The notes: generated by a model from the letters alone, not told the origin. A stretch of 50,045 nucleotides of DNA from Comamonadaceae bacterium (GCA_947452785.1 CANGDZ010000018.1:1-50045); one strand, 5' to 3'. Counted from the stretch's first letter, positions 17,521 through 27,216 are shown. Translations and numbers: made by a program.

Positions 17521-18639
17521 TCACCAGGGCTGCAAGTCCAAGCCGTCAACCCCATGCACCGGCACACGGGAAGACAAGGCGCACAACAGCTCATAACCCA
17601 CCGTGCCTGCAGCTTGCGCCACTTCGTCAATGCTCAGCACCTGCCCGTTGGCCGCATAACCCCACAGGGTCACGGTGCTGCCCACACCGGCTTCGGCCAA
17701 GTCACTCAAGTCCACCACCAGCATGTCCATGCTGACCCGGCCCAGCGTGCGACTGCGCACCCCGTCGACCAGCACCGGCGTACCAGTGGGGCACAGACGG
17801 GGATAACCATCGGCATAACCGCAAGCCACCACGCCCACGCGCATCGCTCGATCGGCGACAAACTGCGAGCCGTAGCCCACGCTGTCGCCGGGCTGCAAAG
17901 GCTGCACGGCCATGACGCGGGCGTTCAGGCTCATGGCCGCTTGCAAATCCCATTGCGCAGCGTCGTGCTCAGGGAAATCGGGGGCACTGCCGTACAGCGC
18001 AATACCGGGGCGAATCCAGTCGGCCTTGACCGCTGGCTGGTCGGCATGGCGCAAGGCCGCTGCGCTGTTGCACAGGCTGCGCTCACCGGGCAAATCGCGG
18101 GTGGCCAATTCAAAGCGGGCCATTTGTGCGGCAATGCCCTTGGGGCCATCGGCGTCGCTGAAATGGGTGATGAGCGAGATCTCGTCCACCTGGGGCAAGG
18201 CATTCAGCCGCGTCCAGGCCGAGCGGTAGCGCTGCGGTGAAAACCCCAGGCGGTTCATACCCGAATTCATTTTGAGAAACACGCGGTGCGGCTCGTGCGT
18301 TTTGTGCAGGGCCAGCATATCAATCTGCTCATCACAATGCACCGTGTGCCACAGGTGCAAGCGCGAGCACAGCTCCAAGTCGCGCGCTTCAAACACCCCT
18401 TCGAGCAACAAGATCGGTCCGCGCCAGCCCAACGCACGCACCTGCTCGGCCTCCTTCAAGTCCAACAGGGCAAAGCCATCGGCACCGCGCAGGCCCTCGA
18501 ACACCTGCTCAATGCCGTGACCATAGGCATTGGCCTTGACCACGGCCCAAACCTGGGCATCGGGCGCGGCCAAACGGGTGCGTGCCAGGTTGTGGCGCAA
18601 AGCGCTGGTGTGGATCGTGGCCTGTATCGGTCTGGGCAT
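17521..18639 (-). CDS. alr: Alanine racemase
   Basis: Interconverts L- and D-alanine for peptidoglycan synthesis in the cytoplasm. Its 372 residues are the usual length. The PLP lysine is Lys35 in [10 protein letters not shown]. The second catalytic residue is the tyrosine in [27 protein letters not shown] and [15 protein letters not shown] are conserved barrel and C-terminal blocks. It is divergent from lplT, a pairing common in Burkholderiales. Confidence 0.95.
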   Translation of the reverse strand: MPRPIQATIHTSALRHNLARTRLAAPDAQVWAVVKANAYGHGIEQVFEGLRGADGFALLDLKEAEQVRALGWRGPILLLEGVFEARDLELCSRLHLWHTVHCDEQIDMLALHKTHEPHRVFLKMNSGMNRLGFSPQRYRSAWTRLNALPQVDEISLITHFSDADGPKGIAAQMARFELATRDLPGERSLCNSAAALRHADQPAVKADWIRPGIALYGSAPDFPEHDAAQWDLQAAMSLNARVMAVQPLQPGDSVGYGSQFVADRAMRVGVVACGYADGYPRLCPTGTPVLVDGVRSRTLGRVSMDMLVVDLSDLAEAGVGSTVTLWGYAANGQVLSIDEVAQAAGTVGYELLCALSSRVPVHGVDGLDLQPW

Positions 18640-18690
18640 GGGCTAAGCAGTCGGGCCCAAGATGGACCCCAGGGTTCAAAACAACCGTCA

Positions 18691-18718
18691 TTGTGGCACT
18701 GCAGCGCCGTGATATAAC
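18691..18718 (+). promoter_or_regulatory. Sigma-70-like promoter candidate for lplT
   Basis: TTGTGG and TATAAC are separated by 16 bases in the alr-lplT divergent region, about 76 bases before the lplT ATG. The -10 box is a good match and the -35 box moderate. Confidence 0.4.
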
Positions 18719-18794
18719 CCTTTCAACTCATTTGTTATCTACCCGTTCAGACTTTGGCGTGGCTCTGTGGCCTGCCCTCTCACCACAGGATTTC

Positions 18795-20078
18795 ATGAAG
18801 CGCGGTTTCTTCACCATCATGGCGGCCCAGTTCTTCAGCTCGTTGGCCGACAACGCGCTGTTTGTTGCCGCCGTCGAACTGATCCGCACCAGCGGTGGCG
18901 CCGAATGGCAACGCGCCGCTTTGGTGCCCATGTTCGCCTTGTTTTACGTGGTGCTGGCGCCCTTTGTGGGCGCCTTTGCCGACTCGCGCCCCAAAGGCCA
19001 AGTCATGTTCATCAGCAACGCCATCAAGGTGGTGGGTTGTCTAATGATGCTGTTTGGCACCCACCCGTTGCTGTCTTATGCGATTGTGGGCTTGGGCGCC
19101 GCCGCCTATTCGCCCGCCAAATACGGCATCTTGACCGAGTTGTTGCCGCCTTCGCAATTGGTCAAAGCCAATGGCTGGATCGAAGGCCTGACCATCGCCT
19201 CCATCATTTTGGGCGTGCTGGTGGGCGGCCAATTGGTGGGCGCCCATGCGACCGACATGCTGCTGGGGCTGGATTTCCCCTTCATTGACACCGGCATTGA
19301 CACCGCCCCCGAAGCCGCGATTGCTCTGCTGATTCTGGTCTACGCCTTGGCCGCTTGGTTCAACACCCGCATTCCCCACACCGACGCCGTGATGCGTCCG
19401 TTACCGCAAAACCTGGTGGCGCTGTTGCCTGATTTTTGGCATTGCAACACCCGTTTATGGAAAGACCGCCTAGGCCAGATTTCTTTGGCCACCACCACCT
19501 TGTTCTGGGGCGTGTCGGGCAATCTGCGCTACATCGTGCTGGCCTGGAGCGCTGCGGCCCTGGGCTACAGCACCACCCAGGCCTCCAGCCTGGTGGGCGT
19601 GGTGGCGATTGGCACGGCGGTGGGCGCCGTGGTGGCCTCGGTGCGCATGAAGCTGCACCAAGCCACACGCGTCATCCCGCTGGGCATCGCCATGGGTCTG
19701 TTGGTGGTGGCCATGAACTTCATCACCAACGTCTGGGCGGCCGCGCCGTTTTTGATTTTGCTGGGCGCGATTGGCGGCTTTTTAGTGGTGCCCATGAACG
19801 CTTTGCTGCAACACCGGGGCCACAACCTGATGGGCGCGGGCCGCTCCATTGCGGTGCAAAACTTCAACGAACAAGCGTGTATTTTGGCTTTGGGGGGCTT
19901 TTACAGCCTGTCCACGGGTCTGGGCCTGTCGGCCTTTGGCGCCATCACCGCTTTCGGGCTGTTGGTGGCCAGCGTCATGTGGGTGATTCAAAAATGGCAT
20001 GCGCACAACTGTGTGGCGCACAAAGAGGTGGTGGACCACCTGATCAGCCTGGCGAAAAACGACCAGATGCACGGCTGA
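18795..20078 (+). CDS. lplT: Lysophospholipid transporter LplT
   Basis: Flips lysophospholipids across the inner membrane for re-acylation. The 427 residues form an MFS protein with about twelve helices. FFTIMAAQFFSSLADNALFV and AAAYSPAKYGILTELLP are the characteristic N-terminal blocks, and GGFLVVPMNALLQHRGH the C-terminal one. An AGGA box precedes ATG 18795; the longer frame upstream overlaps alr and is rejected. The Aas acyltransferase that often accompanies LplT is not adjacent. Confidence 0.9.
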   Translation: MKRGFFTIMAAQFFSSLADNALFVAAVELIRTSGGAEWQRAALVPMFALFYVVLAPFVGAFADSRPKGQVMFISNAIKVVGCLMMLFGTHPLLSYAIVGLGAAAYSPAKYGILTELLPPSQLVKANGWIEGLTIASIILGVLVGGQLVGAHATDMLLGLDFPFIDTGIDTAPEAAIALLILVYALAAWFNTRIPHTDAVMRPLPQNLVALLPDFWHCNTRLWKDRLGQISLATTTLFWGVSGNLRYIVLAWSAAALGYSTTQASSLVGVVAIGTAVGAVVASVRMKLHQATRVIPLGIAMGLLVVAMNFITNVWAAAPFLILLGAIGGFLVVPMNALLQHRGHNLMGAGRSIAVQNFNEQACILALGGFYSLSTGLGLSAFGAITAFGLLVASVMWVIQKWHAHNCVAHKEVVDHLISLAKNDQMHG

Positions 20079-20114
20079 GCCTCACGGCCACGCACGACGC
20101 CATAATGACCCTGC

Positions 20115-21005
20115 ATGCATAAAGGCCCACAAGGCCAAGGCCTGGCTGTTGCAGCGCTGCTGCTCAACGCCTTGGTTTGGGGCGTCTCGTGGTGGCCCTT
20201 CCAAGCCCTGCAAGCACTGGGCCTGCATCCGCTGTGGGCGACTGCGCTGGTCTATGGATTTTCATTGTTGGTGGTCTGGGCGCTGCGGCCGCAAGCCACA
20301 CGCGGCTGGCGCCAACACCCCTGGTTGTGGCTGCTGATCTTGGCGTCGGGTCTGACCAATGTGGGCTTTAACTGGGCCGTCACCATTGGCGATGTGGTCC
20401 GCGTGGTGCTGCTGTTTTACCTGATGCCCGCGTGGTCGATTTTGATTGCCTGGTGGCTGCTGGGGGAAAAACCCACGCGCAGGGCCGGCGTGCGACTGGT
20501 GCTGGCTTTGGCGGGTGTGGCCATTGTGCTGAAAAAACCCGACACCCCTTGGCCCATACCCGAATCCACCGCCGATGCCTTGGCCTTGATGGGCGGCTTT
20601 TGTTTTGCCCTGACCAACGCGCTGCTGCGCAAGCTGCACGATTCGCCCGAACCCGCACGCATGCTGGCCATGTTTGGTGGTGGCGCCCTCATGGCCACAG
20701 TCACCGCCTTGGTCGGGGTGGGCCTGGGCATGATGACGCCGTTCCCGGCCGTCAGTAGCGCTTGGGCACCCCAAGTGCTGGTCTTGTCGCTGGCCTTCCT
20801 GGTCGGCAATGTGGCGCTGCAATACGGCGCCGCCAAATTGACGGCGCAAACCACCGCTCTGGTCATGCTGTCGGAAATCGTCTTCGCCAGCCTGTCTGCG
20901 GTCTGGCTGGGCAGCGCCCAGCTGAGCGCCAACACCTTGTGGGGCGGCAGTTTGATCGTCTGCGCGGCGCTGCTGTCCATTTGGCCGCAGTCCAAGCCCA
21001 CTTAA
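20115..21005 (+). CDS. EamA/DMT-family transporter
   Basis: A 296-residue inner-membrane carrier with about ten helices in two EamA repeats. LLNALVWGVSWWPFQAL starts the first; ALMGGFCFALTNALLRKL starts the second. It is 37 bases downstream of lplT on the same strand. The substrate is unknown. It is a different subfamily from the EamA gene at 16545. Confidence 0.85.
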   Translation: MHKGPQGQGLAVAALLLNALVWGVSWWPFQALQALGLHPLWATALVYGFSLLVVWALRPQATRGWRQHPWLWLLILASGLTNVGFNWAVTIGDVVRVVLLFYLMPAWSILIAWWLLGEKPTRRAGVRLVLALAGVAIVLKKPDTPWPIPESTADALALMGGFCFALTNALLRKLHDSPEPARMLAMFGGGALMATVTALVGVGLGMMTPFPAVSSAWAPQVLVLSLAFLVGNVALQYGAAKLTAQTTALVMLSEIVFASLSAVWLGSAQLSANTLWGGSLIVCAALLSIWPQSKPT

Positions 21006-21064
21006 AACCAGGCACACTTGAAGCTCTGAGGCCTGTGCGGGCCTGACACCTGAGGAAATTGAGC

Positions 21065-21550
21065 ATGCGTTCCATTGACGACTTTGAAGCCCTGGCCATT
21101 GACGGCCAGCCCGTGGCCCTGTCAGCCTACAAAGGCCAGGTGATGCTGATTGTCAACACCGCCAGCGCCTGCGGCTTCACGCCGCAATTTGCCGGCTTAG
21201 AGCAACTGCACCAAAGCTACGCCGCGCAAGGCTTGGTCGTGCTCGGCTTTCCATGCAACCAGTTTGGCAGCCAAGACCCCGGCAGCAACGAAGATATCGG
21301 CGCATTTTGCCAACGCAATTACGGCGTGAGTTTCACGATGATGGAAAAGATCAAAGTCAACGGCGACGGCGCCCACCCGCTGTACCAATGGCTCACGGCT
21401 GAAGCCCCCGGCATCCTGGGCAGCAAAGCCATCAAATGGAACTTCACCAAGTTTCTGGTCGGCAAAGACGGCCGCGTGATCAAACGCTACGCACCGCAGG
21501 ACGCGCCCAAAAAGATCGCCCAGGACATTGAGGCGGCGCTGGCGGCATAG
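21065..21550 (+). CDS. Glutathione peroxidase (thioredoxin-fold, cysteine type)
   Basis: Reduces hydrogen peroxide and organic peroxides. The peroxidatic residue is Cys36 in NTASACGFTPQ; there is no selenocysteine codon. LGFPCNQFGSQDPGSNEDI holds the second conserved cysteine and glutamine, and IKWNFTKFLV the conserved tryptophan. The length of 161 residues is normal. ATG 21065 is eight bases from GAGGAA, better than the in-frame TTG at 21059. In bacteria such enzymes often use thioredoxin rather than glutathione. Confidence 0.92.
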   Translation: MRSIDDFEALAIDGQPVALSAYKGQVMLIVNTASACGFTPQFAGLEQLHQSYAAQGLVVLGFPCNQFGSQDPGSNEDIGAFCQRNYGVSFTMMEKIKVNGDGAHPLYQWLTAEAPGILGSKAIKWNFTKFLVGKDGRVIKRYAPQDAPKKIAQDIEAALAA

Positions 21551-21630
21551 CAGGAAGCCCAAGCATTGAATCGCGCAAACTATATTGCACAGATTGAATT
21601 AAATTCTTTATTGACATAGACTTAGCAGTC

Positions 21631-22854
21631 ATGTCAATCTCGCAAAAATTTCAGCTCTACGATCATCCATCACAGATGGAGCCCTTGCTGCCGTCAGAGC
21701 ACCGGATGGCCCCGCTGCTGGAAAGTGCGCATGATCTGATCCGCAAAGCCGATAGGCTTTCGGGCTGGTGCCCCCCTGGCGCGCTGCCCGGACTGCGCAG
21801 CTTGTTGCGGTCCATGAACTCGTATTACTCCAACAAGATCGAAGGCCAGCACACCCTGCCACTGGAAATCGAACAGGCCCTTCGTGACGACTTCGCTCAA
21901 GACAAGGACAAAGCCCGCAGGCAGCGGCTCGCGTTGGCCCATATGGCCACCGAAGCGCGCCTTGAGGCTCAGTGGTCAAAATGGACGGGCGAGCAAATTT
22001 GGTCTGCCCCAACCGTGCAACACATTCATCAAGAATTGTTTTCACGACTGCCCGAAGAAGACCGTACATTGACCCTTGCCAACGAACCACTCACCCTGAT
22101 ACCCGGTGCTTGGCGCAACAGGGAAGTCAGCGTCGGTCGACATGCCGCGCCAGCGGCCAACGCCTTGCAGCTGTTTCTCACGCGCTGGTCCACGTTCTAT
22201 GGGGGTGTACGGCGCGGTGAAATGCAGGTCTTGGCGATGGCCGCTGCGCACCAGCGATTGGCCTGGATTCACCCCTTTTTGGATGGCAATGGCCGCGTGG
22301 CCCGCTTACACAGCCATTTGGTGCTGGGGCACATGGGACTGACCAACGGGCTGTGGTCCCCCCTTCGGGGCTTTACCCGTACACAAGAAACTTATTACCA
22401 ACGGCTGTCCGCAGCAGATGCGCCCCGCGCAGGCGATCTGGACGGCCGGGGCAACCTGACTGAAGACGGGCTGATCCGCTGGATCGACTATGTGCTGGGC
22501 CTGTGCTCGGATCAGGTGGACTTCATGTCCGGCTTGCTGTCGCTCGATGCCATGAAAGACCGCATGGCAGCTTGCCTGACCTATGAACAGGAAGTGATCC
22601 GGCAAGGGGTTCGCACCGAAGCCCTGCGTCCACTGCATTACCTGTTTGCATCACAAGCAACGCTGGAGCGCGCCGACTTCAAAGCCATGCTCGGCCTGGG
22701 CGACCGACTCGCCTCTGCACAAATCACCGCCCTGCTCAAGCGGGGGCTACTGGAAACCGACTCGCCTTACGGCAAACTGCGCCTGGGCGTGCCGCAACAC
22801 GCGCTGCGTTTTTACTTTCCTAACTTGTGGCCAGAGGCTGAGTCGCCGTCCTGA
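21631..22854 (+). CDS. Fic-domain protein (class II, self-inhibited AMP transferase type)
   Basis: Fic enzymes transfer AMP or related groups to target hydroxyls. The full catalytic motif HPFLDGNGR is present with His214. An N-terminal inhibitory helix motif S-x-x-x-E-G (Ser67 to Gly72, SNKIEG) marks it as class II, in which Glu71 blocks ATP until displaced. The protein has 407 residues, with an N-terminal Fic_N-like region and a C-terminal winged-helix-like tail (about 330-400). No antitoxin gene is adjacent, as expected for class II. The upstream 70 bases are AT-rich compared with the surroundings. Confidence 0.9.
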   Translation: MSISQKFQLYDHPSQMEPLLPSEHRMAPLLESAHDLIRKADRLSGWCPPGALPGLRSLLRSMNSYYSNKIEGQHTLPLEIEQALRDDFAQDKDKARRQRLALAHMATEARLEAQWSKWTGEQIWSAPTVQHIHQELFSRLPEEDRTLTLANEPLTLIPGAWRNREVSVGRHAAPAANALQLFLTRWSTFYGGVRRGEMQVLAMAAAHQRLAWIHPFLDGNGRVARLHSHLVLGHMGLTNGLWSPLRGFTRTQETYYQRLSAADAPRAGDLDGRGNLTEDGLIRWIDYVLGLCSDQVDFMSGLLSLDAMKDRMAACLTYEQEVIRQGVRTEALRPLHYLFASQATLERADFKAMLGLGDRLASAQITALLKRGLLETDSPYGKLRLGVPQHALRFYFPNLWPEAESPS

Positions 22855-22860
22855 AGAACT

Positions 22861-23251
22861 TCAAAACAGTGCAGATTGCGCGAGGCTTTGTCCGTCAGAA
22901 TTCTGATTGCCCAGTTGATCGGTCTTTTGCTCGGCACACCCTTCAAGCCCCATCGCTGATGCAATCCGCCGAAAGTCAACTTCGCCGATCCCGACCTGTC
23001 CGAATCGGAACGCCGCGCCCCAGTGGGTTTTGTCGGCGATGAAATCCAATTGCGCAATCAGCGGTTTGATGGGCGCGATCTGCACGGGCAGGTAGTCCAC
23101 ATCGATGCGCCATGGCACAAAAACCCGGCACGTCATCAGCCGTCATGTCGTGGTCATAGACCTCGCCGCGGCTGATGAAGCGGATGGCTGTGAATACCCC
23201 AGCTACGTGCTCATTTTGATTTGTGAACATGACGCTCTTTCGATCCCCCAT
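22861..23251 (-). pseudogene. Frameshifted, 5'-truncated EVE-domain (UPF0310) gene
   Basis: Two minus-strand frames together give one EVE-type protein. The first reads VFTAIRFISRGEVYDHDM and on to DDVPGF. The second picks up as VPWRIDVDYLPVQIAPIKPL, then DFIADKTHWGAAFRFG and VGIGEVDFRRIASAMG. The frame switch falls in a run of five T residues (23119-23123, minus sense); removing one T restores a continuous protein. The first 50-60 residues of the family, including the RWIAVASAEH-type start, are absent because the gene abuts the GFA gene. EVE domains bind modified bases in DNA or RNA. Confidence 0.75.
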
Positions 23252-23253
23252 GA

Positions 23254-23742
23254 TTAGAAATCGAAGCTTGAACGTGCCATGACCGGCGACTTGTACTTTG
23301 TTGAGGTTTCCGCTTGCCCATCGAGTGTCGCGCGTGCCCTGGCAAAGCACTCACCCCCCTCGGGTAGGACCGTTCCCGTCTGGGCCGACTGTGTCCAAAT
23401 GTGGCTTTTCACCTCGACGGCGTTGGGATCATCGAAGCAACCACGGGAGACGGCCCGCATGTCCGGCCAGCGTTCAAAAGTGAGCGACACGGTGGTGCCA
23501 CATTGGGTGCAGAAGTGAACGAAGACCTTCTTCTGGCTGCCATCTGAGATGTGCGCGTAGCAACTCATCTGTCCGTCATTGAACACGACGGCGTCCTTCT
23601 GGAATAGGGACTCAGCGTAATAAGAAGATCCCGTCATGCGTTGACAAAACGTGCAGTGACACACCAGCGTGCGCAGGGGTGCTTGGTTTGTCCTGAACCT
23701 CACCTTGCCACAGAGGCAGCCACCTTCGAGCGCGTGGGTCAT
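23254..23742 (-). CDS. GFA-family (glutathione-dependent formaldehyde-activating-like) zinc protein
   Basis: A 162-residue cytoplasmic protein of the Mss4-like fold. Zinc-binding cysteines are clear: CLCGKV near residue 9, CHCTFCQ around residue 28, and CTQCGT near 78. Most family members are not true Gfa enzymes, so the activity is unassigned. ATG 23742 is preferred; the longer frame overlaps glcF. It lies 11 bases after the glcF stop on the same strand. Downstream is the EVE remnant. Confidence 0.82.
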   Translation of the reverse strand: MTHALEGGCLCGKVRFRTNQAPLRTLVCHCTFCQRMTGSSYYAESLFQKDAVVFNDGQMSCYAHISDGSQKKVFVHFCTQCGTTVSLTFERWPDMRAVSRGCFDDPNAVEVKSHIWTQSAQTGTVLPEGGECFARARATLDGQAETSTKYKSPVMARSSFDF

Positions 23743-23753
23743 GGTCAGGCTGG

Positions 23754-24995
23754 TTAACGGACACACAAAGCCTCGTCCACCATCTCCACCCAATGCCTGA
23801 CCGGCAGGCCGCTACCGCTTTGCAAATGGGTGATGCAGCCGATGTTGGCGCTGAGCACCCCTTGCGGATGCAAAGCGGTCAGGTGGCCGAGTTTGCGGTC
23901 GCGCAGCTGTTTGGACAGCGCGGGGTTCAGCACGCTGTAGGTGCCGGCCGAGCCGCAGCACAGGTGCGATTCACTGGCTGCCACCTCAATCTGAAAGCCC
24001 AACTCGATCAGGTGTTGTTCCACACCGCCTTTGAGTTGCTGGCCGTGTTGCAGCGTACAAGGCGGGTGGTAGGCCTGCAGGCCGGCGGCCTCTAAGGATT
24101 CGGGGGTCAGTTTTGCTTGCAGCAGCGGCACCAGGTCAGGCAGGAGTTCGCTCAGGTCTTTGGTGAGCGCGCCGATGCGTTGGGCCTTCTGTGCGTACAC
24201 CGGATCGTCTTTCAGCACGTGGCCGTAGTCTTTGACCATCACGCCGCAGCCTGAGGCGTTCATGACGATGGCTTCAACTTCGCCACTTTCGACCAGCGGC
24301 CACCAGGCGTCGATGTTGATGCGCATGTGGTCTTTGCCGCCTTCGTGGTCGTTCAGGTGGAACTTGACCGCGCCGCAGCAACCGGCCTCCGGCGCGATCA
24401 CGGTCTGGATGCCACAGGAATCGAGCACGCGTGCGGTGGCGCTGTTGATGTTGGGGCTCATGCTCGGCTGCACACAACCGGCCAGCATCAGCACCTTGCG
24501 GGCATGGGTTTGCGTGGGCCAAGCACCGGCGTCTTGCGGCGCCGGCACTTTGCTTTTCAGACTGGCGGGCAGCAGGCCGCGCACCATCTGGCCCATCTTC
24601 ATGGCGGGTGCAAACAGGGGCGAGGGCAGGCCCTCTTTCAAAGCCCAGCGCACCAGCTTTTCGCCCATGGGGCGCTCGACCTTGGCGTCCACCAGCTTGC
24701 GGCCAATGTCCAGCAAGTGGCCGTACTGCACGCCGCTGGGGCAGGTGCTTTCGCAATTGCGGCAGGTCAGGCAACGGTCCAGATGCAGCTGGGTTTTGCG
24801 GGTGGGTTCGGCGCCTTCGAGCACCTGCTTCATCAGGTAGATGCGGCCGCGCGGGCCGTCAAGCTCGTCGCCCAGCAATTGGTAAGTCGGGCAGGTGGCG
24901 GTGCAAAAGCCGCAGTGCACACACTTGCGCAAAATGGCTTCAGCCTCCTGGCCTTCGGCGGTGTTCTGGTATTCGGGAGCGAGATGGGTTTGCAT
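23754..24995 (-). CDS. glcF: Glycolate oxidase iron-sulfur subunit
   Basis: Electron-transfer subunit of glycolate oxidase, which converts glycolate to glyoxylate and feeds quinones. Two 4Fe-4S motifs are present: CVHCGFCTATCP (Cys25-Cys35) and CLTCRNCESTCP (Cys75-Cys85). Two CCG domains follow, seen as GCCGAVKFHLNDHEGG and LCCGSAGTYSVLNP. The length of 413 residues is typical. The ATG lies 18 bases after the glcE stop. Confidence 0.93.
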   Translation of the reverse strand: MQTHLAPEYQNTAEGQEAEAILRKCVHCGFCTATCPTYQLLGDELDGPRGRIYLMKQVLEGAEPTRKTQLHLDRCLTCRNCESTCPSGVQYGHLLDIGRKLVDAKVERPMGEKLVRWALKEGLPSPLFAPAMKMGQMVRGLLPASLKSKVPAPQDAGAWPTQTHARKVLMLAGCVQPSMSPNINSATARVLDSCGIQTVIAPEAGCCGAVKFHLNDHEGGKDHMRINIDAWWPLVESGEVEAIVMNASGCGVMVKDYGHVLKDDPVYAQKAQRIGALTKDLSELLPDLVPLLQAKLTPESLEAAGLQAYHPPCTLQHGQQLKGGVEQHLIELGFQIEVAASESHLCCGSAGTYSVLNPALSKQLRDRKLGHLTALHPQGVLSANIGCITHLQSGSGLPVRHWVEMVDEALCVR

Positions 24996-25013
24996 AGGTG
25001 TGTCGTCCCAGAA

Positions 25014-26192
25014 TCAGAACGCGTACAGGCGGCCCGTGGCGAAAACGCCTTTTGGGTCGAACTGTTGCTGAAGTTGCTTTTGAATGCGTTGCTGCACCGC
25101 CGCCAAGGGCGTGTTCACGCCAACGGCTTTGTCCAACTCGGCATGGGCAGCACTGGCACGGAACAAAGTCGCGTGGCCGCCGACCGATTGCGCCAATTCC
25201 CGCAGCGCCACAGCAGCCGAAGCGGGCGCCCACAGCCAGCGCTGTGCACCTTGCCACTCGATGTACTGCGAAGGATGGTCCAACCCGGGCAAATCCAGCA
25301 CCGGTGCGGTTTGCGGCAGTGACAGGCGCCACAAGCAAGCCTCAGCACTGGGTGGGGTGAAAAATTGCAAGGCTTGCTCGGCGCTGGCCTGCCAATCTTG
25401 TGCGGCTTCGGTGTTGTCCATTTGCTGCACTTGCGCGCCCAGGGCCAGGGCATCGGCACTCATCGTGTTCAAAGCCGATTGCACCGCGGCCACCGCGCCA
25501 CGCAGGCGCACAAACATATAGTCGGCCACGGGCTGGGCTGTGGCGTCGCGCACCCAAGCGCTGGCATTCAAGGGCAAGGGCTGGCCGCCCCAGCGGTGCA
25601 GCAAGTCGAGCGCGGCGCCTTGGGCCAAGCCGGCGCACATCAGCGTCGCCTCGGCGGGGGCCACGGGCAACACCTTCAAACTCACTTCGGTGATCAAGCC
25701 CAAGGTGCCCCAGCTGCCCGCCATCAAGCGGCTGACGTCGTAGCCGGCCACGTTTTTCATGACCTGACCGCCAAAGGTCAGGTGCTCGCCTAAACCGTTG
25801 ATGAAGCGTGCGCCCAAAATGAAATCGCGCACCGCACCGGCCGTGGCGCGGGCCGGACCGCTGAAGCCCGCGGCCACCATGCCGCCTACCGTGGCGGCTT
25901 TCGTGTCACCTTCGCCAAAATGCGGTGGCTCAAAGGCCAGGCACTGGCCTTGGTCAGCCAAGGCCGCTTCCAGCTCGGCCAGCGGTGTGCCGCAGCGCAC
26001 CGTGACCACCAGCTCGCTGGGTTCATAACTGACGATGCCGCGGTAAGCCCGCGTGTCGAGCACCTGACCGGTGAGGCTTTGGCCCCAAAAGTCTTTCGTT
26101 CCACCGCCGCGCAGGCGCAAAGTAGCGCCTTGGGCAGCGGCGTTGCGCACGGCATCGATGAGGGAGTTGAGTTCAGCGTCCATGGTCAACAT
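25014..26192 (-). CDS. glcE: Glycolate oxidase FAD-binding subunit
   Basis: About 392 residues of the FAD_binding_4 (VAO) fold. TLRLRGGGTKDFWG opens the domain, then LVVTVRCGTPLAELEAAL and AATVGGMVAAGFSGPARAT bind FAD, and VMKNVAGYDVSRLMAGSWG is strongly GlcE-like. Start candidates are ATG 26192 or 26183; neither has a strong ribosome-binding site. GlcE works with GlcD and GlcF. No glcD gene is adjacent: the upstream neighbour is an SMP-30 gene 70 bases away. Confidence 0.9.
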   Translation of the reverse strand: MLTMDAELNSLIDAVRNAAAQGATLRLRGGGTKDFWGQSLTGQVLDTRAYRGIVSYEPSELVVTVRCGTPLAELEAALADQGQCLAFEPPHFGEGDTKAATVGGMVAAGFSGPARATAGAVRDFILGARFINGLGEHLTFGGQVMKNVAGYDVSRLMAGSWGTLGLITEVSLKVLPVAPAEATLMCAGLAQGAALDLLHRWGGQPLPLNASAWVRDATAQPVADYMFVRLRGAVAAVQSALNTMSADALALGAQVQQMDNTEAAQDWQASAEQALQFFTPPSAEACLWRLSLPQTAPVLDLPGLDHPSQYIEWQGAQRWLWAPASAAVALRELAQSVGGHATLFRASAAHAELDKAVGVNTPLAAVQQRIQKQLQQQFDPKGVFATGRLYAF

Positions 26193-26262
26193 GGTAACGC
26201 CCACACCCGAGAAAGGGCGTGAATTTTTTGAACGCTCACCCTGTGAAAAATTCGGTACGGAT

Positions 26263-27210
26263 TCAGGGCCGGAAGAAATTCACCGGCAAACCCGGCACGT
26301 CCACGCGCAGGGCGAAAATGCACCCAGACAAAGGCATGGCGGCCAACTCGGCCTCACTGCGGCCATGGCGCGAGGTGGTGATGAACAGGGTTTTCAGGTC
26401 CTCGCCACCAAAACAAGGCATGGTGGGGCATTGCACCGGGGTTTCAATCACCGCCAACACCTCGCCCTGGGGCGAGAATTTGACGAGGCGATGGCCCTCG
26501 TACATGGCGCTGTAGTAATTGCCTTGTGCGTCCACCGTGGCGCCATCAGGCCTACCGCCATAGACCAAGCCAGAGGTGTTGCCCCAGGTCCAGCCGGACG
26601 GTTTGAGGGCGGCTTGGTGAAAACCCCGCTCGCCCGACAAGGTGCTGCTGGCCGCGTCCCAGTCCCACGCGCGGATGCGGTGGCTGCCGGTGTCGGACCA
26701 GTACAGCGTTTTGCCGTCTGGCGACCAAGCCAACCCATTGGCCACGGTGGCCTGGTCCATCATGGCTTGCAAGGTTTTGCCCTGCAAACGGTACAGCACG
26801 CCCGCAGCTTGGTCACGTGGCTCGTACATGGTGCCGGCCCAAAAGTGACCTTGCGCATCGCACTTGCCATCGTTAAAGCGCAGGCGCGTGGTGTCGTAGG
26901 GCGCAGCCGCGAGCAGCTCCAAAGAGCCGCCCCAGGTGGCGCCCAAATAAATCCCGTCACGCAAAGCCACGATCACGCCGCCACCGGCCATCGGCGCCAT
27001 GCAGCCGGGCTCTTCAGGCACCGGCCAATACTCGACCGCCCCTTGCGCTTGCGTCAGGTCGCTGACTTTGACCCGTGCCAGCCTGCGGCCCGGGATATCG
27101 ACCCAATACAGCCGCTGCTCGAGCGGGTGCCAAAAAGGCGACTCGCTCAAGCCATCGGCTTGGGTCGTCAGGGCCTGCCAAGAGGAGGGGGGCGGCGTGG
27201 GCGCGTGCAT
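26263..27210 (-). CDS. SMP-30/gluconolactonase/LRE-family lactonase
   Basis: A 315-residue six-bladed beta-propeller. Metal-binding and family blocks are ESPFWHPLEQRLYWVDI (Glu ligand near the start), FNDGKCDAQGHFWAGTM and ANGLAWSPDGKTLYWSDTG, with GRPDGATVDAQGNYYSAM near the end. These enzymes hydrolyse sugar lactones such as L-arabino- or gluconolactone. It starts just after the TRAP receptor stop, so sugar-acid uptake followed by lactone hydrolysis is a plausible combined role. An in-frame TTG at 27216 is an alternative start. Confidence 0.87.
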   Translation of the reverse strand: MHAPTPPPSSWQALTTQADGLSESPFWHPLEQRLYWVDIPGRRLARVKVSDLTQAQGAVEYWPVPEEPGCMAPMAGGGVIVALRDGIYLGATWGGSLELLAAAPYDTTRLRFNDGKCDAQGHFWAGTMYEPRDQAAGVLYRLQGKTLQAMMDQATVANGLAWSPDGKTLYWSDTGSHRIRAWDWDAASSTLSGERGFHQAALKPSGWTWGNTSGLVYGGRPDGATVDAQGNYYSAMYEGHRLVKFSPQGEVLAVIETPVQCPTMPCFGGEDLKTLFITTSRHGRSEAELAAMPLSGCIFALRVDVPGLPVNFFRP

Positions 27211-27216
27211 ACGCAA

